DNA of 64,000 bases from Halalkalicoccus sp. CG83 (GTDB taxonomy: Archaea > Halobacteriota > Halobacteria > Halobacteriales > Halalkalicoccaceae): positions 1,550,001 to 1,614,000 of the forward strand of contig NZ_JAZDDH010000001.1 in NCBI RefSeq assembly GCF_037081715.1, written 5' to 3'. The notes below the pieces were generated by a model. That model did no database searches. It was given only the letters and a program-made list of their open reading frames with translations, and was not told the origin of the DNA. A program made the translations under genes and the position numbers. Shown here in pieces: positions 1-9,639 of this stretch; positions within the stretch are counted from its first letter, which is position 1, and every line of letters begins with the position of its first letter.

Positions 1-1
1 G

Positions 2-454
2 CTCGACTGGTATCTGACCGGGAAGTACGACACCGCCGAGTTCGTCTACATCGCCCACGACGCTACCGCCTGGGAGGTCGAACGCGAGGAGTTCTTCGGC
101 ATTCGGTCGGGCGGCGGCACCAAGATCTCGAGCGCCTACGAACTCGCTGCGGAACTGCTCGAGGAGCACTATCCCTGGAGCGAGTGGAACCGGTACGTCT
201 TCGCCGCGGGCGACTCGGAGAACTCCTCGAACGACACCGAGGAGCGGGTGGTCCCGCTGATGGAGGAGATCGACGCGAACCTCCACGCCTACGTCGAGAC
301 CCAGCCGAGCGGCAGCGCGATCAACGCTACCCACGCCGAGGAGGTCGAACGTCGTCTGGGCGACCGGGACAACGTCGCCGTCGCGTACGTCTCCGGACCC
401 GACGACGTGACCGACGCGATCTACGAGATACTGAGCACGGAGGACGAATCATGA
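2..454 (+). CDS. YeaH/DUF444-family protein, C-terminal part (5' end outside window)
   Basis: Only the last 150 codons are present; the reading frame is open to the left edge. The visible part reads as the end of a von Willebrand A-like DUF444 domain: a segment [13 protein letters not shown], then [18 protein letters not shown], then [10 protein letters not shown], with alternating strands and helices. In bacteria yeaH/yhbH lies with the PrkA serine kinase gene and spoVR in a stationary-phase or nitrogen-stress module. Here the stop codon overlaps the SpoVR start (ATGA), so the same operon is present and prkA probably lies further left. Family assignment is firm; the molecular role of DUF444 is not established. 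Confidence 0.88.
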   Translation, partial: LDWYLTGKYDTAEFVYIAHDATAWEVEREEFFGIRSGGGTKISSAYELAAELLEEHYPWSEWNRYVFAAGDSENSSNDTEERVVPLMEEIDANLHAYVETQPSGSAINATHAEEVERRLGDRDNVAVAYVSGPDDVTDAIYEILSTEDES

Positions 455-2454
455 GTCTCAACAGATACCACGCCCAACGCGTGGCGGACGAACTGGAGGA
501 ACCGGTCCGGGAGGCGAACGAACTCGCCCGAAAGCTCGGACTCGAGCCGTACCCGGTGAACTACTGGATCGTCGACAACGACGAGATGAACGAGCTGATC
601 GCCTACGACGGGTTCCAGGAGCGCTATCCCCACTGGCGCTGGGGGATGAAGTACGACCGCCAGCGGAAGACCAACCAGTACGTCGGCGGGAAGGCGTTCG
701 AACTCGTCAACAACGACGATCCCTCGAACGCCTTCCTCCAGGAGTCGAACTCGCTGGCCGACCAGAAGGCGGTCATCACCCACGTCGAGGCCCACGCCGA
801 CTTCTTCGCGAACAACCGGTGGTTCGGGCTGTTCACCGGCGACGAAGCGGCCCGAAGCCCCGCCGCCGCCGCCCTGCTCTCGCGTCACGCCAGAACGGTC
901 GAGTCGGCGATGGCGGACCCCGAGATCGACCGCAGCGAGGTCGAACGGTGGATCGACAACGTGCTCTGTGTCGAGGACGTGATCGATCAGCACCGCGCGT
1001 TCTCCCGGGAGCGCGTCGAGGAGTCGATCGACGAGGACGAGGACATCGAGGCGGCGCTCGAGGGACTCGGGCTGAGCGAGGAGGTCAGGCGGGAGGTCTT
1101 CGACGAGGCCTGGCTCGAACGCCACGCGGGCGAGGGCCGTTCGGGGTCGTTCCCCGAGACGCCGGAGCCGGACCTACTCGCGTTCCTGCGAGAACACGGG
1201 AAGCGCTACGACGGGGAGGCCGACCGTGCCCGGGAGATGGATCCCTGGCAGCGCGAGATCCTCGAGATGCTCCGAACGGAGTCGTACTACTTCGCGCCTC
1301 AGCGGATGACGAAGGTGATGAACGAGGGGTGGGCCGCCTACTGGGAGTCGATGATGATGGGCGAGGAGGGGTTCGCGGAGGCCGACGAGTTCATCGACTA
1401 CGCCGACCACCAGGCCCGGGTGCTGGGATCGCCGGGGCTCAACCCCTACAAGCTCGGAAAGGAGCTCTGGGAGTACGTCGAGAACACGACGAACCGGCGA
1501 GAGGTCATCGACAAGCTCCTGCGGACCGAGGGGGTGACGTGGCGAAACTTCCACGACGTAGTCGACTTCGATCGCGTTCAGGAACTCCTCGAAGCGCGTG
1601 CGCCGCTCGCACACATCGGCAGCGATCGGCTTAACGCGCTTTCCGGCCTCGACGACCGGCTGGTCGATCGGGAGGCCATCGAGCGCGCTCGAGACGGCGA
1701 GATCGACGTCGATCGCTATCCGTGGAAGGTACTGACGTTCGAGGGACTCGCAGAGCGCCATTACTCGCTGGTCAAACCGCAGAACCGCGGCTATCTCCGG
1801 CGGATCGGGCAGAGCAACCTCGAACGGATCGGACGGTACGTCCTCGACGACGCCCTCTATGCGAGCGTCGAGGAGGCGATCGCCGCCGTCGATCGGACCG
1901 CCGGTTGGGATCGGATGCGCGAGATCCGCGAGAGCCACAACGACGTCACCTTCATCGACGAGTTCCTCACCCAGGAGTTCGTCGACCGCCACGAGTACTT
2001 CACCTACGAGTACGCCTACGCTACCGGCGACTACCGGGCGACCAGCACCGACGCCGAGGACGTGAAGAAGAAGCTGCTGTTGCAGTTCACCAACTTCGGC
2101 AAGCCGACGATCGAGGTCCACGACGGCAACTACGCGAACCGTAACGAACTGCTGCTCGGCCACCGATACAACGGGATCGCCCTCGACGTGGGCCAAGCGA
2201 AACAGACGCTGGTTCGCGTCTTCGAGCTGTGGGGCCGGCCGGTCAACCTCATGACGATCCGCAAGGAAGTCTCGGAGAAGGCCGTCGAGGTCGCCCGTCG
2301 GCGTAACCGCGAGCCCGAACCCGAGGAGCGAGGGGTGATGATCCGATACGACGGAAGCGAGTTCGAGACCACCGATCTCGAGCCCGAGCAGGTCGAAGCC
2401 ATCGAGGCGAGCGATATCGACTACGACACGAAGCCCGATGAGTGGCTCGCCTGA
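451..2454 (+). CDS. SpoVR family protein
   Basis: A 667-residue protein starting at the ATG that overlaps the YeaH stop by 4 bases; the frame is open further upstream but that part is out-of-frame coding for YeaH. The N-terminal half carries conserved SpoVR segments ([40 protein letters not shown]). The middle has [14 protein letters not shown], and [17 protein letters not shown] opens the C-terminal part. The B. subtilis protein affects spore cortex formation; archaea do not sporulate, so the role here is presumably the stress function shared with the YeaH/PrkA module. Linked HEAHADFF-type and HE residues suggest a metal site, which is inference. Translational coupling to yeaH is likely. Confidence 0.93.
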   Translation: MSLNRYHAQRVADELEEPVREANELARKLGLEPYPVNYWIVDNDEMNELIAYDGFQERYPHWRWGMKYDRQRKTNQYVGGKAFELVNNDDPSNAFLQESNSLADQKAVITHVEAHADFFANNRWFGLFTGDEAARSPAAAALLSRHARTVESAMADPEIDRSEVERWIDNVLCVEDVIDQHRAFSRERVEESIDEDEDIEAALEGLGLSEEVRREVFDEAWLERHAGEGRSGSFPETPEPDLLAFLREHGKRYDGEADRAREMDPWQREILEMLRTESYYFAPQRMTKVMNEGWAAYWESMMMGEEGFAEADEFIDYADHQARVLGSPGLNPYKLGKELWEYVENTTNRREVIDKLLRTEGVTWRNFHDVVDFDRVQELLEARAPLAHIGSDRLNALSGLDDRLVDREAIERARDGEIDVDRYPWKVLTFEGLAERHYSLVKPQNRGYLRRIGQSNLERIGRYVLDDALYASVEEAIAAVDRTAGWDRMREIRESHNDVTFIDEFLTQEFVDRHEYFTYEYAYATGDYRATSTDAEDVKKKLLLQFTNFGKPTIEVHDGNYANRNELLLGHRYNGIALDVGQAKQTLVRVFELWGRPVNLMTIRKEVSEKAVEVARRRNREPEPEERGVMIRYDGSEFETTDLEPEQVEAIEASDIDYDTKPDEWLA

Positions 2455-2484
2455 ACCGTTCGCTGTCCGACCGATCCGACCGAC

Positions 2485-2503
2485 CGGTAACGAACCGTTA
2501 CCG
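2485..2503. promoter_or_regulatory. Perfect 8-bp inverted repeat, possible operator
   Basis: CGGTAACG and CGTTACCG flank a 3-base spacer, 31 bases after the spoVR stop and about 107 bases before the next start. A related half-site pair, GTTA...TAAC, follows near 2553-2566. No U-run follows, so an operator for the downstream wHTH gene is more likely than a terminator. Function is inferred. Confidence 0.35.
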
Positions 2504-2609
2504 TCCCCACGGGGATGTTAATGTCCTCAAACGGTTCGCTGCAAGAATACGTTACAATCATAACAGTTCGATCTGACGTGTTACGCGATGGAGAGGGACT
2601 GGAGGGGCG

Positions 2610-3110
2610 GTGAACGCCGAGGTCACCGCCATGAGTGAGGAGTCGACGGCGATCGACGAAGGGGATATACACGACGTCCTGCGAAACGCCCGACGGCGGG
2701 AGCTGATCTCCTTTCTCGGTCGACACGACGGCTACGCGACGATCCAGGAGCTCTCGGAACACATCGCACGACTCGAAAGCGGGGAGGATCCGCCGCCACA
2801 GAACGTTCGCCAGAGCGTGTACGTCTCGTTGCACCAGACCCATCTACCGAAACTCGAGGCGCTCGGAATCGTCGAGTACGACACCGACAGCAAGGACGTC
2901 ACGCTCCGGGACCGGGCGTCTCAGATCGAGGAGTACACGAGATCGCCGAACGGGGACGATCGGTGGCCGGAACTGTACGTCGGCCTGGGGACGCTCGGCG
3001 CACTGCTCTCCGTCGGAGCGACGGTCGTGGGCATCGACGGTGGACTCGCGACGCTTCCGGTGTTCATCGTGATCATACTGCTGGCCAGCTATCAAGCCTG
3101 GGACCAGTAG
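2610..3110 (+). CDS. DUF7344-type winged-helix protein with C-terminal membrane hairpin
   Basis: A 166-residue protein. Residues about 20-110 form a winged-helix fold of the haloarchaeal DUF7344 kind: helix LRNARRRELISFL, helix IQELSEHIARLE, recognition region VRQSVYVSLHQTHLPKL, then a wing ending IVEYD. Two hydrophobic stretches near the C-terminus (LYVGLGTLGALLSVGATVV and LPVFIVIILLASY) predict a membrane hairpin, so this is likely a membrane-tethered regulator. The start is taken as GTG at 2610 because GGAGGGG lies 5-8 bases before it; an ATG at 2631 is the alternative. A paralogue without the membrane part follows at 3340. The target genes are unknown. Confidence 0.8.
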   Translation: MNAEVTAMSEESTAIDEGDIHDVLRNARRRELISFLGRHDGYATIQELSEHIARLESGEDPPPQNVRQSVYVSLHQTHLPKLEALGIVEYDTDSKDVTLRDRASQIEEYTRSPNGDDRWPELYVGLGTLGALLSVGATVVGIDGGLATLPVFIVIILLASYQAWDQ

Positions 3111-3339
3111 GGTCGAACGTTCCGTCGGTCGCCGTCTCCGTTCCCGCGGTTGGAGGTCGCTCTTCGACCACGATACGATCCGTACGTCGAGGATGCGGGT
3201 CGGGTCCGTGGCGTACGATCCGTCCTCTACCCATACCCTAAACTACCTTACATGTCGAATAACGGTAGTTATGGTGTGCGAAATTCGATGAACTATATTC
3301 TGTATTTATTATACTTCCCGGAAATGTACGATTGGCATC

Positions 3340-3801
3340 ATGAGTACCAGAACGACGGTCGACGACGCGTCCACGGAGACCAGCGACGGCTCGCTCTCCA
3401 TCGCCAAGGATGACCTCTTTCACCTCCTTCAGAACGGCCGCCGCCGCGCGGCGCTCCGCTATTTCGCCGCTCAACCCGAGCGCGAGGAGTTCGACATGCG
3501 AACGCTCGCGGAAGAGATCGCCGCGTGGGAGAACGGGATCCCGGTCCAGCAATTGGACTCCGACCAGCGCCAGCGGGTGTACATCGCGCTCTACCAGTCT
3601 CATCTCCCCAAACTCGACGACTACGGCGTCATCGAGTACAACCAGTCGCGCGGGATCATTCGACCGACCGCGCTGACCGCCCTGTTCGAGCCGTACCTCG
3701 CCACGGAGTTCCGCACCGAGACCGCAGACCAGTGCATTACGGTACCGAACGACCGATCCGCTTTCGGTATCGCCACCGTGCGATCGTTGCTGGATCGCTG
3801 A
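3340..3801 (+). CDS. DUF7344-type winged-helix protein, soluble paralogue
   Basis: A 153-residue protein. Residues about 20-115 repeat the fold of the preceding gene: LLQNGRRRAALRYF, TLAEEIAAWENG, QRQRVYIALYQSHLPKLDD and GVIEYNQSRG. Unlike its neighbour it has no membrane segments, and the C-terminal 40 residues match nothing I know. The 229-base gap upstream is AT-rich; TATTTATTATAC near 3302-3313 is a plausible TATA element about 30 bases before the ATG at 3340, giving an almost leaderless transcript. The gene is therefore probably transcribed separately from the first paralogue. DUF7344 proteins are common in haloarchaea and are thought to be DNA-binding; targets are unknown. Confidence 0.8.
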   Translation: MSTRTTVDDASTETSDGSLSIAKDDLFHLLQNGRRRAALRYFAAQPEREEFDMRTLAEEIAAWENGIPVQQLDSDQRQRVYIALYQSHLPKLDDYGVIEYNQSRGIIRPTALTALFEPYLATEFRTETADQCITVPNDRSAFGIATVRSLLDR

Positions 3802-3941
3802 GGTCGAATCGCCCGCGTCGACGAGCCCAAACCCGCTTGTCGAACGTCCCCTCGCTCCGGATCGTCTCGCGGGAGACCCGCGGACGGCGTCGATCGTGTT
3901 CGGACGGATGATCGACGGCTACGGCTAGGCGTCCGCGACGT

Positions 3942-4163
3942 CTACTCGGTGCAGACGTACATGGCTCCTTCCTGATCGACGAGTTCAGTCGCCGTGAGCG
4001 TCTGGAGCAACGAGTACAGCGTGATCTTCTTCATGCCGAGCGCCATGTGGAGTTCGTTGATCGTCGCTTCGTTCTCGATCTTCAGATAGAGGTAGACGAG
4101 TTTGGAGCCGGCCGTGTTCAGCGTCTCCGGAAGCTGGTACTGGTACTGTTGGACGTTGCTCAT
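3942..4163 (-). CDS. Small stand-alone winged-helix protein (MarR/TrmB-like)
   Basis: A 73-residue protein made almost entirely of one wHTH domain: helix AGSKLVYLYLKIE, helix ATINELHMALG, recognition helix KITLYSLLQTLTATEL, then a short wing VDQEGAMYVCTE. Small single-domain regulators like this are frequent in haloarchaea. A TATA-like TTTTAG sits 24-29 bases before the ATG, the spacing expected for a leaderless archaeal mRNA. The target is unknown. The adjacent lamin-tail gene runs in the same direction but is separated by 332 bases, so a shared operon is unlikely. Confidence 0.75.
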   Translation of the reverse strand: MSNVQQYQYQLPETLNTAGSKLVYLYLKIENEATINELHMALGMKKITLYSLLQTLTATELVDQEGAMYVCTE

Positions 4164-4495
4164 GCGAACCCATCACACTGCAGTTCCTAAAAGCCCCCAC
4201 CTGACATCGAAACGAGTCGCCGTCCGGGAGGAGAATCGAAGACACCGCTTGCGAACCGTCGATCGCTTCGAACGGCCGCGATAAGTGACGTCCTGACAGC
4301 AACTCGGTTCGATCTCCCCGTAACTCACGTCGGCTCGACGGTTCCTTCCCCGGCTCAGACGACGCCCCTCGCTCCTTGGCGGAGGAGATTCCTCCTCGTC
4401 ACGCTCACCGCCGGGACGAGGAACGATCTAATCGATCACAACCCACCCGCGGCCGGAGAACGGGGAAACAGAGGTCTCCCCCTTGAACGAACCGC
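4164..4495. other. Intergenic region, 332 bases
   Basis: No coding sequence is supported. Besides the TATA-like element near 4190 it holds a perfect hairpin, GGAGGA-GAT-TCCTCC at 4381-4395, downstream of the lamin-tail gene, which could help end or stabilise its transcript. There is no T-run after it in either direction. Confidence 0.5.
4187..4192 (-). promoter_or_regulatory. TATA-like element of the small wHTH gene
   Basis: TTTTAG on the minus strand, 24-29 bases upstream of the ATG at 4163, fits archaeal TATA spacing for a leaderless transcript. It stands out from the GC-rich surroundings. Confidence 0.4.
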
Positions 4496-5668
4496 TTAGC
4501 TCTCTTTCGGGCAGTCGTCGTCAGCGTCGTCCGTCGCAGCGACACCGTCCCCGTCCGCGTCCGTCACATCCTCGTCGTCGTCACCGGACTTCTCGTCCAT
4601 GTCCTCGTCGTCTCCATCATCCCTGTCGAGTTCTTGCGTTTGGCCGTCCTCATCGTCAGAGTCGTCCGACGTGTCGACTTCGAAGACGACCTCCTGAACG
4701 CCGGCGTGCTCGTCACTCATGATTCCGAGCGTCTTTGACTGGTTGCGCACGACGGTCTCGAACATGACGACGTCCTCGGGCTCGCCAGCGAGGAGTTCGA
4801 TCACGACTTCACCATCGGCGTTCGTCTCACGGGTCTCCGTTGCCTCTTCGTCGACGGTGCCGGGCGGCCAGAGCGTTACGGGCTCACCCTCGACCGGGTC
4901 GTCGTTCTGATCGACCACGCGGACGATCCCGGTCGCCGTGTCGTCGCTCATGTCGAGCGTCACGCTGACTTCCGGATCGGTATCGTCGACAGTTGCCGGA
5001 GTGGCCGCTGGGCCGGTGACGTCGTCGTGCTCGACGATGACGTCATACTCGCCGCTCTCGACGTCGAACGTGACCGTGCCGTCGCTATCCGTTTCGCCGC
5101 TCGCGACTTCTTCGCCGCCGTCGGACGTGACGACGCTCACGTTCGCGCCCTCAACGGACTCGTCGTTCTCGTCGACGACGGTGATGGTCAGCGTCCGCTC
5201 CGACTCGTCTCCGCCATCGCCCGGGTCGGATTCACCGGAGCCAGCGGTCGAAACGACCGTGTTCCCATCGGGATCGAGCAGCGCGATCTCGTCACTCCCA
5301 TCGTTGCGCAGCACGTGGCCATCGTAGGGATCGACCAGCGTGACGTCGGTGCTGTCCGTGGTTTCATCGCCCGTGGCGACAGTGACCTCTTCGCCGGATG
5401 CGAGCGTGACATCCCCGGAGAGTTGGCGGACTTGATCGTAGTCCTCGTCTTCAGCCTCGAAATTGATCGAGTAGCCGGTGAGATCGACGTCGTCGTCACC
5501 GACGTTCCGGAGTACGACGTACTCCTCTTTGGCGTTCTGTTCGATCTCGATGGGGAGATCCGTTTGGGCGACCGTCGCTGCCGGAGTGATGAGGCCGGCG
5601 AGGGCGAGGGTGCCGCCTGCTTTGAGAACGGTGCGTCGGTTCGTGGTTGCTCTTGGCCCGTCAGACAT
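4496..5668 (-). CDS. Tat-exported lamin-tail-domain protein with Ig-like repeats and calcium-binding-like tail
   Basis: A 390-residue secreted protein, starting at MSDGPRATTNRRTVLK; a second ATG 15 bases upstream is possible but would lengthen the segment before the Tat motif. The Tat signal (NRRTVLKAGG, hydrophobic core, AQT) covers residues 1-35. Residues about 40-145 are a lamin tail domain (EYVVLRNVGDDDVDLTGYSI, GHVLRNDGSDEIALLDPDG). Two carboxypeptidase-regulatory or Ig-like domains follow (LTITVVDENDESVEGANVSV and GIVRVVDQNDDPVEG). The last 60 residues are very acidic and end in DADGDGVAATDDADDDCP, like a thrombospondin type 3 calcium repeat. It is presumably an extracellular adhesion or surface protein. 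A related lamin-tail domain occurs in the baseplate protein at 19428. Confidence 0.82.
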   Translation of the reverse strand: MSDGPRATTNRRTVLKAGGTLALAGLITPAATVAQTDLPIEIEQNAKEEYVVLRNVGDDDVDLTGYSINFEAEDEDYDQVRQLSGDVTLASGEEVTVATGDETTDSTDVTLVDPYDGHVLRNDGSDEIALLDPDGNTVVSTAGSGESDPGDGGDESERTLTITVVDENDESVEGANVSVVTSDGGEEVASGETDSDGTVTFDVESGEYDVIVEHDDVTGPAATPATVDDTDPEVSVTLDMSDDTATGIVRVVDQNDDPVEGEPVTLWPPGTVDEEATETRETNADGEVVIELLAGEPEDVVMFETVVRNQSKTLGIMSDEHAGVQEVVFEVDTSDDSDDEDGQTQELDRDDGDDEDMDEKSGDDDEDVTDADGDGVAATDDADDDCPKES

Positions 5669-5957
5669 GCCATAGCACACCACCGACTCCCGCGTCTTAA
5701 ACCAGCATGACAGACGTTAGAACACCGACAAATACGCGAAGGAGAAAAGTACTGACCTGCGCCCCATCAGAGCGCGAAGCCCGGGTCCTGTCGTTGCCCA
5801 TCGCTCGGGTTCTCTTCGATGGGTGGGTGAGGGGCAGGATGCCATTCGGCAGGTCGACTCCTCGAAGAACGGCGTCACTGACGGATCGAACGTGCCATTC
5901 AATGGGGGTTAGCGTACTCGTCGGTACGATACTCTCTACTGATCGGGAGACGAACCG

Positions 5958-7703
5958 TTATCCTCCCAGCGTTGCGAATGCGAATACGAGTGCGAGATAG
6001 GTGAAGACGACCCCGAGGGCGACCAACGGTATCGTATCGAGTAGATCGTAGTCTCCGTTGGTCGTCCGCTTCTGCTGATCGCTCGACTCGCGATGCAGTT
6101 CATGGCTCTCGATCTCCTCTCTCGTCGGCATCACCTCGGGGAGGTTCTTTCGTCGTGTATCCCACTTGTTGAGCGCAAACACGGCGATAGTCGTAAGGAC
6201 GAACGCCAGCGGCAGAGCGATAAACACCTGTTGGAGGCCAACGGCGTACAGCAGTAGAATAAGGACGGTTACTCCCGCGGCAGTCATCGCGAACGGGATC
6301 TGAGTGTTGACGTGATCGATGTGGTCAGCACCGGCGAATATCGAGGACATGACCGTTGTATCGCTGATCGGGGAGCAGTGATCACCCCAGATCGCGCCGC
6401 CGAACAGAACGCCCATAAGTACCGGCAGGATTCCGATACCGACCAGTTCGTATCCAAGCGGGACGGCCAGCGGAGTCAAAATACCCATCGTTCCCCATGA
6501 CGTTCCAGTGGTGAACGCGATGAACATCGCGGCAACGAAGATAATGAGGGGGAGGAACGAGCCCGGAACGCCACCGCTCACCATCGCGTTGACGATGTAT
6601 TCGGCGGTTCCGACTTCTTCGGCAGCGAAGCCGATCGTCCAGGCCAGAACGATGATCGCTGCAGCGATCATCATCGTCTTGAAGCCGTTGATGATCGTGT
6701 CACTGGCTTCGTCGAGGTCCAACGTCCCATAACCGAGGGCGCCAATCATTCCGACGACCATGAATGCAAACGCCGCATAGAGCAACCCGAGAGCGACGTC
6801 CGTCTCCTGGAACGCGGTTGCGATATCGACACCGGGCTGATATCCGCCTCCGAGCCACCACATCGAGACGATTCCGACGACGAGCAGGACGATGATCGGG
6901 AGAAAGAAGTTGATGAGTTTCGGGTTCTTCCGACTCGGCTCACCCACATCGGTCGTGATATCCGATAAGGGGGTTGCGTCCTCACGGATCGTTTGGCCCG
7001 TGGTTCGGGCACGCCATTCGGCATCGAGCATCGGACCGTAGAACCGCTGTGTGATCGCGATCAGTCCGACCATGAAAAACGCCATGAAACAGTAGATGTT
7101 CCACGGAATGCTCTGCAGGAAGATGCCGAAGGCAGTGACGCCGAGCTCATCGGTCGTAACGTCAAGTGCCTCGAATCCGACGATGATCATCGAGACCTGA
7201 AATCCGATCCAGTTGGAGACGGGACCGAACGTCGTCACGGGTGAGGTCGTCGAGTCGAGCACATAGGAGTGCATCTCCCGGGAGCTATCGTTCTCCTCGG
7301 ACAGTTCGCGTGTCGCATTGCCGGTGACGATCGTACTCGTATAGGAGTCGAAGAAGATGAAGATCCCGATCAACCACGTGAGGACCTGTGAATCGCGTGC
7401 AGTCTCGATTCGGTGTCCGATCCAACGTTCGAGCGCGAGGATCCCCCCCGATTTGTAGATGAACGCTGCACCGGCCCCCATGAACATGATCAACACGAGA
7501 AATCTCGCGTTGAAGGGCGTCATGATGACTTCGACGATCCAGTCGGTTGCGAGGGCCGTCGCGGCGATCGGGTTCCAGTCTGCGACCATTACTGCACCGA
7601 TCCAGACCCCTGCGAACAGGGAAACGAGGGTCTGTCTGGTGGCCATCGCCAAGACAATGGCCACGAGAGGCGGCGCAAGCGCGAGGAGGCCGTATTCAGA
7701 CAT
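5958..7703 (-). CDS. NhaC-family Na+/H+ antiporter-like membrane transporter
   Basis: A 581-residue protein with about 12 predicted transmembrane helices, of the ion-transporter NhaC type. It has the features of that fold: an amino-terminal pair of helices (LLALAPPLVAIVLAMATRQ), a FFDSYTSTIVTGNATREL segment, SPVTTFGPVSNWIGFQ, a second-half repeat FTTGTSWGTMGILTPLAVPL, and GAIWGDHCSPISDTTVMSS with its conserved acidic and polar residues. A cytosolic loop of about 50 residues lies near the C-terminus before two more helices. It probably exchanges sodium for protons, or an organic or amino-acid substrate as in some NhaC relatives. It is divergent from the asparaginase gene, which suggests amino-acid or acid-base metabolism, but this is inference. 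Confidence 0.88.
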   Translation of the reverse strand: MSEYGLLALAPPLVAIVLAMATRQTLVSLFAGVWIGAVMVADWNPIAATALATDWIVEVIMTPFNARFLVLIMFMGAGAAFIYKSGGILALERWIGHRIETARDSQVLTWLIGIFIFFDSYTSTIVTGNATRELSEENDSSREMHSYVLDSTTSPVTTFGPVSNWIGFQVSMIIVGFEALDVTTDELGVTAFGIFLQSIPWNIYCFMAFFMVGLIAITQRFYGPMLDAEWRARTTGQTIREDATPLSDITTDVGEPSRKNPKLINFFLPIIVLLVVGIVSMWWLGGGYQPGVDIATAFQETDVALGLLYAAFAFMVVGMIGALGYGTLDLDEASDTIINGFKTMMIAAAIIVLAWTIGFAAEEVGTAEYIVNAMVSGGVPGSFLPLIIFVAAMFIAFTTGTSWGTMGILTPLAVPLGYELVGIGILPVLMGVLFGGAIWGDHCSPISDTTVMSSIFAGADHIDHVNTQIPFAMTAAGVTVLILLLYAVGLQQVFIALPLAFVLTTIAVFALNKWDTRRKNLPEVMPTREEIESHELHRESSDQQKRTTNGDYDLLDTIPLVALGVVFTYLALVFAFATLGG

Positions 7704-7961
7704 GATCTCTCTATGGGTGGATTCCCCAACCGTAATAAATCCTAGCGGGAAGCGAATCGGAGGACGAGTTCCGCTCGAACATCTACTAGATTACCCGGAC
7801 CACATTTGCTCATCCCTGTGATAGCGGGGAGAACATAGGAACGGGTTCTCGGTTGCTAGAACTCGCTCCCATCACGGAGTCACGACAGTGAGCCGACGTT
7901 AGCTCTCATAATCGTGAGCTTTCCATAGGCTTATCATGTGGTGTGGTCACGCAAAACGTGG

Positions 7962-9071
7962 ATGGCACCTCACGATTTCCCCAGACGGTCGTTCATGCAG
8001 ATAATGGGCGTTGCTGGTGGAACAGGACTCGCCAGTAGCACTGCTGTTGGCACTCCGGCTTCAACCAAAGGAGATCAAACGAAGGACTCATCGCAACGTT
8101 CCGGGACCGTCGTACAGGTATTGAGTATGGGTGGGACGATCGCGAGTACACCGGGAGAAGGTGGTGCATCGCCGTCTCAAAGCGGTGAGGCACTGATCGA
8201 GTCAGTTCCTGAATTAGAAGACCATGCCGACGAAATCCTCGTTGATCAGGTCACCCAACTCGGCAGTTTTAATCTCGATCATGACGACGTGGCCGATCTC
8301 GGTGATGCCGCTCGCGAAGTAGAAGACGTCGCAGACGGCATCGTCGTTACCCATGGTACGGATACGATGGAGGAATCGGCATACCATCTCGATTTAGCGC
8401 TCGATCTCGATATTCCGATCGTGTTTACGGGGGCACAGCGACGTCCTGATGAAGTGAGTTCGGACGGGCCCGCAAATCTCGTCACCGCGTTCCGTGCGGC
8501 CACACACGACGACATCCGTACTGGCGTCTATATCGCGTTCAACGAAGAACTGCATGCAGCACGTGACGTGACCAAAAGTCACTCCAGTAAACTAGAGACG
8601 TTCGAGTCCCCTGGTGGAAAAGGACCGGTTGCTATCTTCACTCGAGATGAAGTACAGCTGCATCGGGAGCCGGGTAGTAAATCCGTTGAGCTCTCGTCTC
8701 TGCGTACTGATAAGACTGTCACGATCGTTTCCTCTGGTCAGGGGATGGACGATCGGCAGATTCGATTTGCCATCGAACAGAATGACGATGGGATCGTTCT
8801 CGATGCGTTTGGACTCGGGAACACGAGTGAAACGCTGAGTATTGCCGTTCGAGACGCGATCAACGGTGGAATTCCCGTCGTTGTAACCTCTCGAACGCAC
8901 GCTGGGACACTCGCTGCGATCTATGGGAACGGGGGTGGCGAGACGCTCCAAGGGTATGGTGCACTGAGTGGTGAGGATCTACCGGCGCACAAAGCACGGA
9001 TCAAACTCCTGCTAGCTCTCGAAGAGACGACCAGTATGAGCGAGCTCGAGGACGTCTTCGGGTCGTGGTAA
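7962..9071 (+). CDS. Tat-exported type I/II L-asparaginase
   Basis: A 369-residue protein that hydrolyses asparagine to aspartate and ammonia, probably outside the membrane. The N-terminus carries a Tat motif (FPRRSFMQIMGVAGG) followed by a small-residue stretch, so I prefer the ATG at 7962 over GTG codons at 7938-7943. Both catalytic signatures are present: GGTIAST with the first catalytic threonine (the usual leading Thr is Met here), and VTHGTDTMEESAYHLDLAL with the second Thr-Asp pair. TGAQRRPDEVSSDGPANL follows as in the family. Codon use is less GC-rich than in neighbours such as the 38-64 kb genes, hinting at recent transfer. It is divergent from the NhaC-type gene, so the 258-base gap should hold both promoters. 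Confidence 0.9.
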   Translation: MAPHDFPRRSFMQIMGVAGGTGLASSTAVGTPASTKGDQTKDSSQRSGTVVQVLSMGGTIASTPGEGGASPSQSGEALIESVPELEDHADEILVDQVTQLGSFNLDHDDVADLGDAAREVEDVADGIVVTHGTDTMEESAYHLDLALDLDIPIVFTGAQRRPDEVSSDGPANLVTAFRAATHDDIRTGVYIAFNEELHAARDVTKSHSSKLETFESPGGKGPVAIFTRDEVQLHREPGSKSVELSSLRTDKTVTIVSSGQGMDDRQIRFAIEQNDDGIVLDAFGLGNTSETLSIAVRDAINGGIPVVVTSRTHAGTLAAIYGNGGGETLQGYGALSGEDLPAHKARIKLLLALEETTSMSELEDVFGSW

Positions 9072-9639
9072 TCACTGGAAACGAGTTTTCGTAGTCCGGT
9101 CGTTCTATTTCGAGAAGTGTATCGATAGACACGGCTGGGTGGCCTGGGACTCAAGAGGCGAACGAGAACGTACGGCTGGCGGTGCTCGAGGTCGACGACG
9201 ACCGAGTTCTTGGTCGGGTCGTAGCCTTCTACGACGGATCGTTCCATTACCGTCGTCGTACGAGGGAGCTGTCGATCGGGTTTTGTGCCACGTTGCTCTC
9301 TGGACCGGGAGTAAGGAGTACTGCACTTGGCGTGGGAGGAAGGCTTTTGCAGTAGCGGCCCAGATAGATCACCCTTCAAAGGGGGGCGAGGTGTGTTATC
9401 ATACAACTCAGAACGAGTCGTGCGATCGTGAACCACGATGATGCAGGCTAATCACCGTAGTTCTGGGGGGAGGTCGTGTCGTGAAAGCGACGATCGGACT
9501 CGGCTCGTTGATCGGCACGGAGAACCTGGGTTCGATATATGCAGCAGCCGTCGACGTAACGAGGAAGTCACCGGGTGGAACGTGAGAACAACGGTGAGGA
9601 CCGGGAGATGACGGTCGTCGCTACGGCACAGCAAACTCC
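9072..9639. other. Intergenic region, 568 bases, at the left edge of the eCIS island
   Basis: No intact gene is visible. It contains a coding-like remnant (9095-9355, listed separately) and, at 9535-9540, ATATAT, the best TATA candidate for the effector gene that starts at 9640; this would give a leader of about 75 bases. I do not find a copy of the tRNA-Glu 3' repeat here. Confidence 0.45.
9095..9355 (+). pseudogene. Possible remnant of a decayed gene
   Basis: This frame is open for 86 codons between two stops and has no usable start. Its middle reads like real haloarchaeal coding sequence (ANENVRLAVLEVDDDRV, LGRVVAFYDGSFHYRRRTR) while the ends do not. I do not recognise the family. It may be a fragment left by rearrangement where the eCIS island meets the asparaginase gene, or chance. 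Confidence 0.3.

Noticed and set aside
4381-4395. Rho-independent-type terminator
   Set aside because: The hairpin is real but has no T-run on either side; kept only as a note in the intergenic entry.
9139-9441. 100-codon plus-strand frame before the effector gene
   Set aside because: Composition (Arg, Gly, Trp, Cys) is that of non-coding GC-rich DNA; another frame in the same place looks more protein-like.
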